The notes: generated from the letters alone by a model not told the origin. Shown: positions 27,837-36,592, counted from the stretch's first letter. The stretch: DNA of 64,000 nt from Candidatus Desulfovibrio trichonymphae (GCF_002355955.1 NZ_AP017368.1:737501-801500), one strand, 5' to 3'. Numbers and translations: made by a program.

Positions 27837-29150
27837 CTAGCGTTGATGACGCTTACGGTAAGCGACAAGATCACGCTGCCAGCCGCCGGGAACTTCTTCC
27901 TCTTTGAAGAAGATGTACGGGTTGGAGCGAGGTTCCTTTACATGACAGGCGGTTGCAGGAATTTTCGTGACTTCCAGAAGCTTCTGGAAAGACAGGCGTT
28001 TCATGGTTTCGCCTACGCGCTCACGGTTCTTGCCTTCTTCCATCCACCAGTCCCAGATTTTTTCAATGACTTCTTTGACGTCATCATACGGGGCTTCACA
28101 GGAAATAAAGGGCATAAGCAGCGAACCCATCTGCGCGCCGTCCACCACCGGGGCTTTGGCACCCACAAGAATGCTCGCGCCACGTTCGTCGCCGATGCGC
28201 AGCGCCTGGGGCATGGTGTTGATACAGTGCATGCAGCGCACGCAGTCCGCAGTTTTGATGGAAAGCTTCGCTCCGTCCCACTTCATGCAGCGGCTGGGGC
28301 AGCGGTCAATCATTTCAGCCTGAATGTCGAATTTGCCCCAGTCGCGGCCGGCATGCGCACCGGCGTTCGGTCTGATAGCGCCGCCCACATAGGCCTTGAC
28401 TTTGTCCTGATCAATTTTGATGTCGTCTTTCCATGTGCCCACAACAGCAAAATCCGAACGGGCCATTGCGCAGACACAGCCGTTCGGACAGCCGTCAAAT
28501 TTGAACTTGAACTTGTAGGGAAAGGCCGGGCGGTGCAATTCGTCCTGATAGTCCTGGGTCAGCTGGTAGCACATATCCTGGGTATTATAGCAGGCGTACT
28601 CACAGCGTGACTGGCCAAGACAGGCCTCGGGCGTGCGCAGGTTGGAGCCGGAACCGCCGAGATCCACATGCATGTTGTGGGTCAGCTCAAAGAAAATTTC
28701 TTCCAGCTGATGGGTCTGTGTGCCTAAAAGCACAATATCGCCGGTGGAACCGTGCATGTTGGTCAGGCCGGAACCGCGCAGATCCCAGATGTCGCACAGA
28801 TCGCGCAGAAATTTGGTGTTATAGTATTTGCCGGATGGCTGCGCCACACGCATGGTGTGAAAATGCGCCACGCCGGAAAACTGTTCCGGCTGGTCGCAAT
28901 ACCTGCCGATAACTCCGCCGCCGTAACCGAACACACCAACGATCCCACCGTGTTTCCAGTGTGTTTCTTTTTCCGCATAGGAAAGTTCCAGCACACCCAG
29001 CAGATCATCAGGGCAGTCCTGCGGGATTTGGTAGTCGAGCCCTTTGGGATTTTTTGCCCGCATGGCTGCTTCTTGTTTAATGTCGGACACAAAGCTCGGC
29101 CAAGGGCCGGACTCAAGCTGATCCAACTGGGGAGTTGCATGTTTCGCCAT
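27837..29150 (-). CDS. dsrA: Dissimilatory sulfite reductase alpha subunit
   Basis: Partner of DsrB in the alpha2beta2 sulfite reductase. ATG 29150 (MAKHATPQLDQLESGPWPSF), with AGGTAAGG just upstream, gives 437 aa, the usual length. Cluster motifs include CLGQSRCEYACYNTQDMC, FDGCPNGCVCAMARSDFAV and the ferredoxin-type CVRCMHCINTMPQAL. An in-frame start 105 bases upstream was rejected, because those residues are not family-like and the ribosome site favours 29150. Confidence 0.98.
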   Translation of the reverse strand: MAKHATPQLDQLESGPWPSFVSDIKQEAAMRAKNPKGLDYQIPQDCPDDLLGVLELSYAEKETHWKHGGIVGVFGYGGGVIGRYCDQPEQFSGVAHFHTMRVAQPSGKYYNTKFLRDLCDIWDLRGSGLTNMHGSTGDIVLLGTQTHQLEEIFFELTHNMHVDLGGSGSNLRTPEACLGQSRCEYACYNTQDMCYQLTQDYQDELHRPAFPYKFKFKFDGCPNGCVCAMARSDFAVVGTWKDDIKIDQDKVKAYVGGAIRPNAGAHAGRDWGKFDIQAEMIDRCPSRCMKWDGAKLSIKTADCVRCMHCINTMPQALRIGDERGASILVGAKAPVVDGAQMGSLLMPFISCEAPYDDVKEVIEKIWDWWMEEGKNRERVGETMKRLSFQKLLEVTKIPATACHVKEPRSNPYIFFKEEEVPGGWQRDLVAYRKRHQR

Positions 29151-29269
29151 TGCCTTACCTCCATATGGTTTTGTTGTATCATGGAAGTCACAAGACGTGT
29201 CGTCCCGAATCGTATACGCCGTATGGGAAAAGGCGCATAACGTGGTGTTACACATGTAATACTTTTTTT

Positions 29270-29298
29270 AGTATATCCCTTTTTTATTGCAACGGCAA
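29270..29298 (-). promoter_or_regulatory. Predicted promoter of the dsrABD operon
   Basis: On the minus strand, TTGCCG (-35, 29298-29293), a 17-bp spacer and TATACT (-10, 29275-29270) form a good sigma-70-type promoter. Transcription from it would leave a ~115-nt leader before dsrA. The leader contains a TTACA-CA-TGTAA inverted repeat (29248-29259) that could be a regulator site or RNA fold; no regulator is identified. Confidence 0.6.
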
Positions 29299-29447
29299 GT
29301 CCTCCCGGCAAAGTTTACAGGACAATCGAATGAATTTCTAGGTAGTTAGTCCCAAAGTGAAATGGGCTGTATAAACATTAAATCTGTCGGGCCCCATGGA
29401 GATCGCCAGGTCAATTTTCTCATGGACATGGATTATTAACACCATCC

Positions 29448-30095
29448 TTACTTAGAAATGGAATAGCGCGGCGCGGCCGGATTTTTCGGCAGAATCTGTT
29501 TTTCAAAAGCGGTGCCGGTCCATTGATAACGTATGTCATTGGCAACAGACATATCTGCAAGGCCCCTGCTGCTCCAGAACAGGGGCTGCGCCCTGACGCC
29601 GTCAGTGTCCAGACATATCAGCGCGGATGGATTAATTCCATCCGGCAGGAGCCGGCCCGGCTCCAGAAATTCCCTGATGTCCGGTTCAGCCGGCGCGTCG
29701 ATGGGCACAATTCTTCCGGAATTGTCCATCCGCCACAGCTCCATGGTGCAAAGCGGACCGTCCGTTGTACCTATGGCCGCAATGCAGAAGTTGTCAGCCG
29801 TATTGCGAAAAAGACGCAACGCCACCGTGCTGTCGTGAAAGGGCAGTGATGAAAAAACAAGCACGTCGTCCGTCTCGTCGGCCAGCTGCCAGAATTCTGC
29901 CTGGCCGTCGACGAGCAGACGCTGTTTTTCAGTTTCGGACAGGCCCTCGACCGTGTTTTCAAAAATACTGGGCGGCAGCAGGGCAAAAAATCCCTTGGCA
30001 TTAATGCCTGCTCCCTGTTCCGCCCCGGCAATCGTAAATGAAAGAGCAAACATGCACACGCCCAGCAAAGCGGATATCCATACACAATGTCGCAT
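29448..30095 (-). CDS. Unrecognised secreted protein next to pit
   Basis: Starting at ATG 30095, the 215-aa protein has a signal peptide (MRHCVWISALLGVCMFALSF, cleavage near AGA) and a mature part with ELWRMDNSGRIVPIDAPAEP and no motif I recognise. It starts 8 bp after the stop of pit, so it is likely the third gene of that operon. A longer frame to 30452 runs antisense-style through pit in another register and was rejected as the start. The export signal is the only functional clue. Confidence 0.65.
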   Translation of the reverse strand: MRHCVWISALLGVCMFALSFTIAGAEQGAGINAKGFFALLPPSIFENTVEGLSETEKQRLLVDGQAEFWQLADETDDVLVFSSLPFHDSTVALRLFRNTADNFCIAAIGTTDGPLCTMELWRMDNSGRIVPIDAPAEPDIREFLEPGRLLPDGINPSALICLDTDGVRAQPLFWSSRGLADMSVANDIRYQWTGTAFEKQILPKNPAAPRYSISK

Positions 30096-30103
30096 GCCTT
30101 CCC

Positions 30104-31108
30104 CTACCCCAAAGCCCACTGCAAAAGCTTGCAGGCAATAAAACCCATAAGAGCCGCCGCCGGCAAAGTCAACACCCATGCCGTCACCAGATTGGCGGCA
30201 ACAGGCCAGCGCACCGCGGAAAGCCGCTTGGTGGAGCCCACGCCGAAAATACAGGCGGAAATGGTGTGCGTGGTGCTGACCGGTGCGCCGATGAGCGAGG
30301 CTCCCGCGATGACCATGGCAGCGGAAGTCTCTGCAGTAAAACCGTGCTGCGGCTCCAGTTTGAAGATGCGGCTTCCCATGGTCTTCACAATCTTCCAGCC
30401 GCCGAGCGCCGTGCCAAGCGCCATGGCGCAGGCGCAGGCTATTTTGACCCAAAACGGCACTTCGATGGAGTCAATTTCGCCGAAAATCACCAGAGCCAAC
30501 GTGATAATGCCCATGGTTTTCTGGGCGTCATTCAGCCCGTGGCTGAACGCCATACACCCGGAAGACACAAGCTGCATACGCCGAAAAATCGTATTGACCT
30601 TCTTGCGGTGGATGCGCGCGCATATCCAATAAACAAGCCACATTAAAAAAATGCCCGTCGTATAGCCAGCTACAGGCGAAACGACAAGCGGAATCAAGAC
30701 CTTGACGACAATACTCTTGACGTTTAGCGCCCAGAATCCCGCCTCGCACACAGCCGCGCCGATGAGCCCGCCGATCAGGGCGTGCGAGGAAGAAGAAGGG
30801 ATGCCGTAATACCAGGTGATGCAATTCCATGCGATGGCCCCCAACAGCGCGGCCAGCACAAGCAGATGGCTGCCTTCCACAACTTGGGGCAGCACAATGC
30901 CGCCGCCAAGCGTTTTGGCGACCTCCGTTCCCATAAGCGCCCCGCATAAATTGAGCAATGCCGCCGCACCCACGGCAAAACGCGGCGTAACAACCTTTGT
31001 GGAAACTACCGTTGCAATGGCGTTTGCGCAATCATGGGCGCCGTTTGTAAAGTCAAAAACCAGCGCCATCAGTATAATGACAATGAGAAGCAGGGGCGCT
31101 TCACACAT
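30104..31108 (-). CDS. pit: Low-affinity inorganic phosphate transporter (PiT family)
   Basis: An inner-membrane permease of the PiT family, 334 aa, with hydrophobic segments and the two family signatures: near the N-terminus GAHDCANAIATVVST, and in the second half GLNDAQKTMGIITLAL. It also has a SSSHALIGGLIGA repeat pair. It starts with GTG at 31108, overlapping the upstream DUF47 gene by 8 bp. DUF47-Pit pairs are a common bacterial arrangement for phosphate uptake. Confidence 0.92.
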   Translation of the reverse strand: MCEAPLLLIVIILMALVFDFTNGAHDCANAIATVVSTKVVTPRFAVGAAALLNLCGALMGTEVAKTLGGGIVLPQVVEGSHLLVLAALLGAIAWNCITWYYGIPSSSSHALIGGLIGAAVCEAGFWALNVKSIVVKVLIPLVVSPVAGYTTGIFLMWLVYWICARIHRKKVNTIFRRMQLVSSGCMAFSHGLNDAQKTMGIITLALVIFGEIDSIEVPFWVKIACACAMALGTALGGWKIVKTMGSRIFKLEPQHGFTAETSAAMVIAGASLIGAPVSTTHTISACIFGVGSTKRLSAVRWPVAANLVTAWVLTLPAAALMGFIACKLLQWALG

Positions 31109-31742
31109 TTTTCAGCACTGCTTCTTCAATAGTTTCAGCAAGCGCATTGACCTGTTCCAGCAGCATGTTGATGCGGTCGTAAGCCTGACTCCATTTCAAT
31201 ATCTGCATAATGCGAACCGGCGTGATTTCTTGCTGTTCGTCCATCAGCTCTGCCAGGGCGACGGGAAGCAGCATGTCACATTCACCGCGCAACTTCCTGA
31301 ATTCGCGGGTCTTGTGGCAGTCCCGCCGCTTGCTCAGGCCTTCCAGCATCAGGCGCGTCAAGTCAAGCATGGCCGCAATGGTGCGCCCCATCTGCAAAGC
31401 GGGAAAACGCACACTCGAAAATTCAAAAATATGCAGACGCGTGCTCAGGCCGTGCAGACAGTCAATGCTTTCTTCCTGCGCATGACTGATGCGCAGGATG
31501 TCCTCACGGTCAATAGGCGTGATGAAGATTTGGGAAAGATCGAGTACAATGCGGCCGTAGAGCTTGTCAGCTTCATCTTCAAGAAAGGTTATTTCTTTAT
31601 GGACATGCCCCTTGCCCACGGAGTCTTCCAGCATTTCCACCAGCAGTTCGGCCGTGCTGCGCAGCAGGCCGTTCTGTTCCAGCAGCATGGCGAAAAAAGG
31701 CGCTGATTTCGGCAATAGAAAGGCAAACATATGTTTTTCCAT
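31101..31742 (-). CDS. DUF47/PhoU-like Pit accessory protein
   Basis: A helical protein of 213 aa beginning MEKHMFAFLLPKSAPFF, the usual DUF47 (TIGR00153) start, with EITFLEDEADKLYGRIVLDLSQIFITPIDREDILRIS in the middle (an ExxxD metal-binding pattern of PhoU-like domains). It probably regulates the Pit transporter it overlaps. The frame is open another 57 codons upstream, but that part (31743-31913) is IS5 transposase debris, so ATG 31742 is the true start. Confidence 0.88.
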   Translation of the reverse strand: MEKHMFAFLLPKSAPFFAMLLEQNGLLRSTAELLVEMLEDSVGKGHVHKEITFLEDEADKLYGRIVLDLSQIFITPIDREDILRISHAQEESIDCLHGLSTRLHIFEFSSVRFPALQMGRTIAAMLDLTRLMLEGLSKRRDCHKTREFRKLRGECDMLLPVALAELMDEQQEITPVRIMQILKWSQAYDRINMLLEQVNALAETIEEAVLKNV

Positions 31743-32331
31743 CGGATTATAGTAACTTTTTGACTCTTCTTGCAGTGTATACCTCAAGGGCAGTCTTTTC
31801 AAGACATTTTTTACACTGGCATCGTATCCTTTGTCCACCAATACCGCATCTGCCTTTTCCCCTGCAATCAGCGGCAACACCGTGAGAAAATATGATTTTT
31901 CCATTTCCCACATTCCGGCGGCAAGTCACGCCAAGGAACGGTGTCCGTTTTTGCTATCCACAATTACCGCTTTTACAAAACGACGGCTGCCGGAACATAT
32001 CTGCCCAAGGTCTTCCGCTTCGTCCGGTGTGGCATCCTTGATGCGTTCGATGCTGCACAACTCCCTCCTGTTGCAGAACAATATCAGAACGTATTTTGAC
32101 GGAATTAAAACTGTTGTGCTGTCGCCTTTTGTCTTTAAATTAAAAAACCCCGGATTATCGGCCGAAAGGCTCTGTTGTCGGATAACAATAAGGCTGCAAA
32201 AACTGTATGTCCGCACCAGCGGCTTGCGCCCAGCTGTCTTGCGTAAGCCGGCTGCAAATTGCCTTCTTGGTTATGCGCTCGACATTTGTCTAAAAATTTT
32301 ATAGATTTTTCTCCTCACTGTGAGGAGAATT
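31743..32331. other. 589-bp gap with an IS5 remnant between pit operon and hisD
   Basis: Besides the transposase scrap at 31760-31913, the minus strand has one 96-codon frame (31926-32216) with no recognisable family. No other gene signal is visible. The last 50 bp before hisD contain AT-rich DNA that could serve as its promoter. Confidence 0.5.
31760..31913 (-). pseudogene. IS5-family transposase remnant (central DDE segment)
   Basis: Minus-strand frame reading FLTVLPLIAGEKADAVLVDK then GYDAS. This is the central LIEGEKADAVLGDKGYDA segment (second catalytic Asp) of IS5-type transposases, in frame with but not part of the DUF47 gene. The rest of the element is gone. It belongs to the same general family as the remnants at 26034 and 50976. 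Confidence 0.7.
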
Positions 32332-33663
32332 ATGACATGCCGCATTCTGACACTGCGCAATGAGCAGGAATGGCCTGGTGCCTCCCAATGGCTCAAGGGC
32401 CGTTGCGCCCCTGACGAAAGCATGGAAAACACCGTGCGGGGAATGCTCGCCGCTGTGCGCGTCAATGGCGATGAAGCGCTTGTCAGTTATACGCGACGCT
32501 TTGACTGCCCGGATTTCGCCCCGCCCCTGCGCGTGAGCGGGCGGGACATCGCCCGCGCCGCTGCCCAAATTTCTGTGAAACACAGAGAACAAATCAGTGG
32601 AGCGGCAGCCAATATTCGCGATTTTCACGAAGCACAGATGGAGAAATCCTGGTTTATGACCCGTCCGGACGGCGGCATCCTGGGGCAAAAAATAACGCCT
32701 GTTGACGCGGCCGGCCTGTATGTGCCGGGCGGTCAGGGCGGCAACACGCCGCTTGTCTCCACCCTGCTTATGAACGCCATACCGGCGCAGACCGCCGGCG
32801 TGCCGCGCATTGCCGTTTGCACCCCGCCGCGTCAGGACGGCAGCATCAACCCGCACATTCTTGCGGCTGCGCATCTGCTGGGCATAGGCGAAATCTACCG
32901 CGTGGGCGGAGCATGGGCCATAGCGGCCATGACCTTCGGCACGGAGAGCCTGCCCCCTGTGGATATCATCGCGGGGCCGGGCAATATCTGGGTGACAACC
33001 GCAAAACGCCTTTGCCGGGGAACAGTGGGCATTGACATGATCGCCGGACCGAGCGAAGTGCTGATTCTGGCAGATTCCTCTGCCAATCCCGCCTTTGTGG
33101 CGGCGGATATGCTCTCGCAGGCGGAACACGACCCTCTGGCGTCAGCGCTGTGCATTACCGACGATGACCGCCTTGCCGAAACGCTTCAGCAGGAACTGCA
33201 AAAACAGTGCGCCACCCTGCCCAGATCCCAGACAGCCGCGCGCGCGCTGCGCGACTGGGGCGCCATTGTTGTGACTTCTGATATGAACACGGCCATTGCC
33301 ATAGCCAACCTCGTCGCCCCGGAACATCTGGAACTCTGCACACGTGACCCGTGGGCCCTGCTGCCGCGCATACGCCATGCGGGTGCTGTTTTTTTGGGCC
33401 AACACAGCCCGGAAGCTGTTGGAGACTACTACGCCGGGCCAAACCATGTCCTGCCCACCATGGGCACGGCACGTTTTGCCTCCGCGCTTTCCGTACAAAC
33501 TTTCTGCAAAAAAACCAGCATAGTAGCAGTATCGCCCTCTTTTGTGCGAGAACACGCCGCGGCTATTGCCGATCTAGCCCGACTGGAAGGACTGGAGGCC
33601 CACGCCAGGTCTGTGGAAGCGCGCCTCCCTCGGGAAAAAGCCGAAGCAGCGAACGGGGGATAA
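32332..33663 (+). CDS. hisD: Histidinol dehydrogenase
   Basis: Oxidises histidinol to histidine, the last step of histidine synthesis. It has ATG 32332 with GAGGAG six bases upstream; 443 aa. Family motifs: YVPGGQGGNTPLVSTLLMNAIPAQ, AGPGNIWVTTAKRLCRG, DMIAGPSEVLILADSSANP, SQAEHDPLASALCITD, PEHLELCTRDPW, and the final GPNHVLPTMGTARFASALSV. All the zinc- and NAD-site motifs I look for are present. It lies 2 bp before purC. Confidence 0.96.
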   Translation: MTCRILTLRNEQEWPGASQWLKGRCAPDESMENTVRGMLAAVRVNGDEALVSYTRRFDCPDFAPPLRVSGRDIARAAAQISVKHREQISGAAANIRDFHEAQMEKSWFMTRPDGGILGQKITPVDAAGLYVPGGQGGNTPLVSTLLMNAIPAQTAGVPRIAVCTPPRQDGSINPHILAAAHLLGIGEIYRVGGAWAIAAMTFGTESLPPVDIIAGPGNIWVTTAKRLCRGTVGIDMIAGPSEVLILADSSANPAFVAADMLSQAEHDPLASALCITDDDRLAETLQQELQKQCATLPRSQTAARALRDWGAIVVTSDMNTAIAIANLVAPEHLELCTRDPWALLPRIRHAGAVFLGQHSPEAVGDYYAGPNHVLPTMGTARFASALSVQTFCKKTSIVAVSPSFVREHAAAIADLARLEGLEAHARSVEARLPREKAEAANGG

Positions 33664-33665
33664 TT

Positions 33666-34628
33666 ATGCAAGTCGTTATAAAAACAGATATTACAGCCTA
33701 TCCCTTGCGTTCGCGGGGCAAAGTGCGTGATATTTATGAAGTGGACGACAATACGCTGTTGATTGTCACCACAGACCGCATGTCGGCCTTTGACGTCATC
33801 ATGAGCGAGCCCATCCCCTACAAGGGGGTGATATTGAATAAAATCACCCTGTTCTGGATGGAAAAATTTAAAAATGTTGTCCCCAACCATCTGCTGGAAA
33901 GCGATGTCGCCAGCTTTCCGACCGCGCTGGCCCCCTGGGCGGGCATGCTTGAAGGCCGTGCCGTGCTGGTGCGCAAGGCAAAACCGCTGCCGGTGGAATG
34001 TATTGTTCGCGGTTATATCACCGGCTCAGGCTGGAAAGACTATAAGACAAGGGGCACGGTGTGCGGCCACAAGCTCCCCGCCGGTCTGCGCGAATCAGAC
34101 GAACTGGAGCCGGCGCTCTTTACCCCCTCCACCAAGGCCACGCTCGGTGAACACGATGAGAATATCAACGTTGCCGAAGCCGGGCGTCTGCTCGGCGAAG
34201 CCGCAGCCGGCGAAGCCGAACAGCTTTCTCTCGGAATTTATGAAGCCGGACGGGCTTACGCCGCAGAACGCGGTATTATTGTGGCGGATACAAAGTTTGA
34301 GTTCGGCTTTATTGACGGCAAACTACACCTTATTGACGAGGTGTTGACGCCGGACTCTTCCCGCTTCTGGCCCGCGGCAACGTACAAACTTGGGCAGAGT
34401 CAGCCGAGTTTTGACAAACAATATCTGCGCAACTGGCTGAAAAAACAGCCTTGGGATATGCGTCCCCCGCCGCCGCCGCTGCCGGATGATGTAATAGCCG
34501 CCACAGCAGAACGTTATAAAGAAGCCTTTGCTGTTCTGGCCGGCGGAACAGACCCTGCTTTAAGGAAGGAGAAAATACATGCTGCTGCAAGGGAAAAAGG
34601 CTCTGATTATAGGCCTTGCCAACAATAA
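33666..34628 (+). CDS. purC: SAICAR synthetase (phosphoribosylaminoimidazole-succinocarboxamide synthase)
   Basis: Joins CAIR and aspartate in purine synthesis. It starts at ATG 33666 (MQVVIKTDITAYPLRSRGKVRDIYEVDDNTLLIV), with GKVRDIY, RMSAFDVIMSEPIPYKGV, VECIVRGYITGSGWKDY, STKATLGEHDENI, DTKFEFGF and DEVLTPDSSRFWPA. At 320 aa it is ~20 residues longer than usual: the natural end near AFAVLAGG is followed by an extra tail (to RPCQQ) that overlaps fabI by 50 bp. This fits a lost stop codon. The core appears intact. Confidence 0.94.
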   Translation: MQVVIKTDITAYPLRSRGKVRDIYEVDDNTLLIVTTDRMSAFDVIMSEPIPYKGVILNKITLFWMEKFKNVVPNHLLESDVASFPTALAPWAGMLEGRAVLVRKAKPLPVECIVRGYITGSGWKDYKTRGTVCGHKLPAGLRESDELEPALFTPSTKATLGEHDENINVAEAGRLLGEAAAGEAEQLSLGIYEAGRAYAAERGIIVADTKFEFGFIDGKLHLIDEVLTPDSSRFWPAATYKLGQSQPSFDKQYLRNWLKKQPWDMRPPPPPLPDDVIAATAERYKEAFAVLAGGTDPALRKEKIHAAAREKGSDYRPCQQ

Positions 34629-35343
34629 AAGCATTGCTTGGGGCATAGCATCCTGTTTCAAGGCACAAGGCGCACGCCTTGCCTTCAATTATGTGGGGGA
34701 CGCCATAAAAAAACGGGTGGACCCCTTGAACGAAAAAATCGGCGGAGAATTTACTTTTCCGTGCGACGTGTGCGATGACGCGCAGATTGAAGCCGCCGTG
34801 AAAACAGTCAAACAGCAATGGGGCACTGTGGATGTGCTTGTACATTCAGTCGCCTTCGCCAATCGTGACGATTTGACGGGCCGCTATCTCAACGTCTCCC
34901 GCGACGGCTTCAAGCTCGCGCTGGAGGTTTCCGTCTATTCGCTGACCGCGCTGTGCCGCGCTTTTGAGCCGCTGCTGCACGACGGCGTGTCAGTGATCTC
35001 CATGACCTACCACGGTTCCACAAAGATTATACCGGGCTATAACGTCATGGGCGTCGCCAAGGCAGCGCTGGAGGCCTCTGTGCGTTATCTGGCGCTTGAC
35101 CTCGGCAAAAACGGCGTGCGCGTCAACGCCATCAGCGCCGGCCCCATAAAAACACTGGCATCGTCCGCGGTTTCCGGCCTCAAAAACATCTTTACCCGTG
35201 TGGAGGAAGCCGCCCCCCTGCACCGCAACGTAACAACAACAGATGTCGGCGGCGTGGCCACATTTCTGGCTTCCGACCTTGCCCATGGCGTTACAGGCGA
35301 AATTGTCTATGTAGACAGCGGGTTCAGCAAGCTCGGTATTTGA
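34579..35343 (+). CDS. fabI: Enoyl-[acyl-carrier-protein] reductase (NADH)
   Basis: Final reductive step of fatty acid elongation, a short-chain-dehydrogenase-fold enzyme. 254 aa with the FabI-specific cofactor loop GLANNKSIAWGIA, VHSVAFA, SMTYHGSTKIIPGYNVMGVAKAALE containing the catalytic Tyr-x6-Lys, and the late AGPIKTLASSAVSGLKN. ATG 34579 follows AAGGAGA and lies inside the end of purC. Confidence 0.96.
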   Translation: MLLQGKKALIIGLANNKSIAWGIASCFKAQGARLAFNYVGDAIKKRVDPLNEKIGGEFTFPCDVCDDAQIEAAVKTVKQQWGTVDVLVHSVAFANRDDLTGRYLNVSRDGFKLALEVSVYSLTALCRAFEPLLHDGVSVISMTYHGSTKIIPGYNVMGVAKAALEASVRYLALDLGKNGVRVNAISAGPIKTLASSAVSGLKNIFTRVEEAAPLHRNVTTTDVGGVATFLASDLAHGVTGEIVYVDSGFSKLGI

Positions 35344-35360
35344 GTGCCGTTGTGAATTAT

Positions 35361-35498
35361 ATGCTGTTGAACGTTCTGGGCATTTTTGCCGTGTCCGCCT
35401 TTGGACTGCTGGTATATTACTGCGTGGGCGGCAGGGTCGACAAACAGCCACCGCACGGACAAAAGAACGACAATAAAGATCCGCCTGCCCGGCCCTGA
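35361..35498 (+). CDS. 45-aa membrane peptide downstream of fabI
   Basis: An open frame from ATG 35361 (or GTG 35352, 48 aa) to TGA 35498: a hydrophobic helix (LLNVLGIFAVSAFGLLVYY, residues 2-20) followed by a charged Lys/Asp/Pro tail. It starts 17 bp after the fabI stop, so it could be translated from the same message. No family is recognised; such short single-pass peptides are easy to predict falsely. Confidence 0.4.
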   Translation: MLLNVLGIFAVSAFGLLVYYCVGGRVDKQPPHGQKNDNKDPPARP

Positions 35499-35788
35499 CG
35501 CATGAACGGGGACGCGGCCATTGCCCGCCCTTGACCGTTCGGCATCAATGCAATCCCGGCAAAGGCCGATTGCGCGAACAGTTACGCAACAAGGCGACAA
35601 TCTGTGCTTTGTGCTTGCGCGTTACCTGCTCCGGCCTATTATGCCACCAAGTGATTGTGCTCCCCTGAGTGCCCAACATCAACCACCTCCGCGAGAGGGA
35701 AAAGAGCTGAACTTTTGTACGCTTTTTTCTTGCGCCTTATACGCTTTTAGCTTATTTACTGTTGACCTGACGCGCTTGTTTGCCGCAC
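35499..35788. other. Gap upstream of tRNA-Ser
   Basis: About 290 bp with no gene, no strong hairpin and no repeat that I can see. It presumably contains the promoter of the tRNA-Ser gene: TTATTTACTGTTGACCTGACG occurs about 25 bp upstream of it, but a matched -10 box is not clear. Confidence 0.4.
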
Positions 35789-35880
35789 GGAGAGGTGTCC
35801 GAGCTGGCCTAAGGAGCACGATTGGAAATCGTGTGTTGGTTAACAGCCAACCGAGAGTTCGAATCTCTCCCTCTCCGCCA
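35789..35880 (+). tRNA. tRNA-Ser (anticodon GGA)
   Basis: Acceptor stem GGAGAGG pairs with CCTCTCC followed by G and a genome-encoded CCA. The anticodon stem CACGA/TCGTG encloses the loop TTGGAAA, with anticodon GGA at 35824-35826. There is the long class II variable arm (GTTGGTTAACAGCCAAC) and the T-loop GTTCGAATC. It reads UCC and UCU codons. A truncated integrase begins 175 bp downstream, so the gene was probably an island integration site. Confidence 0.96.
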
Positions 35881-35888
35881 GATTTTAA

Positions 35889-35967
35889 TTCAGCTGAACC
35901 CCGGACAAGCTGGAAAGTGTTTCCTGGCAAGAGATTTATCGAAACGTCTTGTCCGGGTTCGGCTGAA
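35889..35967. repeat. Large imperfect inverted repeat just after tRNA-Ser
   Basis: The arm 35889-35909 and the arm 35948-35967 are reverse complements over 20 bases with one mismatch and one extra base (core CCGGACAAG/CTTGTCCGG). The spacer is 38 bp. It has no T-run, so it is not an ordinary terminator. Given the integrase next door, it may be an arm-type integrase-binding or attachment-site structure, or part of a longer RNA fold. Confidence 0.6.
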
Positions 35968-35975
35968 AAATTCCA

Positions 35976-36003
35976 TAGACAGCCCACCTTAGACAGCCCA
36001 CCT
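35976..36003 (+). repeat. Two tandem copies of a 14-bp repeat
   Basis: TAGACAGCCCACCT occurs twice in direct tandem (35976-35989 and 35990-36003) between the inverted repeat and the integrase start. Short direct repeats in this position resemble arm-type sites for the adjacent integrase. Confidence 0.6.
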
Positions 36004-36055
36004 TTTCGGGGGTACTTCTGGAGGTATGAAACCCCTTGCCAGGAGTGATACCCCC

Positions 36056-36592
36056 ATGTCTCGGTCTAATGCTCTCACAGACACCGCTATTCGCGGTGCA
36101 AAGCCTACAGACAAACCCCAGAAACTCTTTGACGGCAACGGTCTCTTTCTTTTCGTCGCTCCAAGCGGCGCGAAAAGCTGGCGCTTGAAGTACCGCTTTC
36201 AGGGCCGTGAAAAGTTGTTGACCCTTGGCACATACCCCCAACTTTCCTTGAAAGAAGCACGGGAAGCCTGTGCTGACGCCAAAAAAAAGTTGAGCGGGGG
36301 TATTGATCCCTCAATGGAAAAGAAGGTTAAGGCGCGGAGCGTTCAGACCTCCTTTGAGTTCGTTGCGCGAGAATGGCACGAAAACCAGAAGCTCACTTGG
36401 ACGGAAGGTTACGCCAAAGACGTTATGGAGCGCATCGACAAAAATGTGTTCCCGCTACTTGGCAACCGGCCTGTTGGTGAAATAACCCCGCCTGAACTTC
36501 TCGCCGTGCTGCGGAAGATCGAAACACGCGGAGCCGTTGACCAAGCCCATCGGGTACGCAGCATTTGCTCCCTGATTTTCCGCTGGGCTTGA
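36056..36592 (+). pseudogene. Truncated tyrosine-recombinase (P4-type) integrase
   Basis: The N-terminal 178 residues of a DUF4102/P4-like integrase: ALTDTAIRGAKPTDKPQKLFDGNGLFLFVAPSGAKSWRLKY then LLTLGTYPQLSLKEAREA and the core-binding domain up to HRVRSICSLIFRWA. The frame then stops, and the catalytic domain (R..H.xxR..Y) is absent. Past that point the DNA instead reads as a different protein on the other strand, so a deletion fused the two. It lies downstream of tRNA-Ser as an island integrase would. Confidence 0.88.

Noticed and set aside
26397-28610. A 737-codon open frame on the plus strand across dsrB and dsrA
   Set aside because: It is the antisense shadow of two real, well-conserved genes, helped by their GC-rich third codon positions; the translation is His/Ala-rich and matches no family.
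6849-29334. 12-base match CAATCGAATGAA at ~6856 and ~29323
   Set aside because: Too short to stand out in 64 kb and the flanking bases differ, so I do not call it a repeat family.
29448-30452. 334-codon frame starting inside pit
   Set aside because: The first ~119 codons are an out-of-frame copy of pit; a signal peptide starts cleanly at ATG 30095.
31926-32216. 96-codon minus-strand frame before hisD
   Set aside because: The amino-acid sequence matches nothing I know, there is no ribosome site, and it lies in IS-damaged DNA; kept only in the gap description.
33351-33665. 105 extra codons in frame before purC
   Set aside because: They overlap hisD in another frame; PurC starts at ATG 33666 and the added residues are not purC-like.
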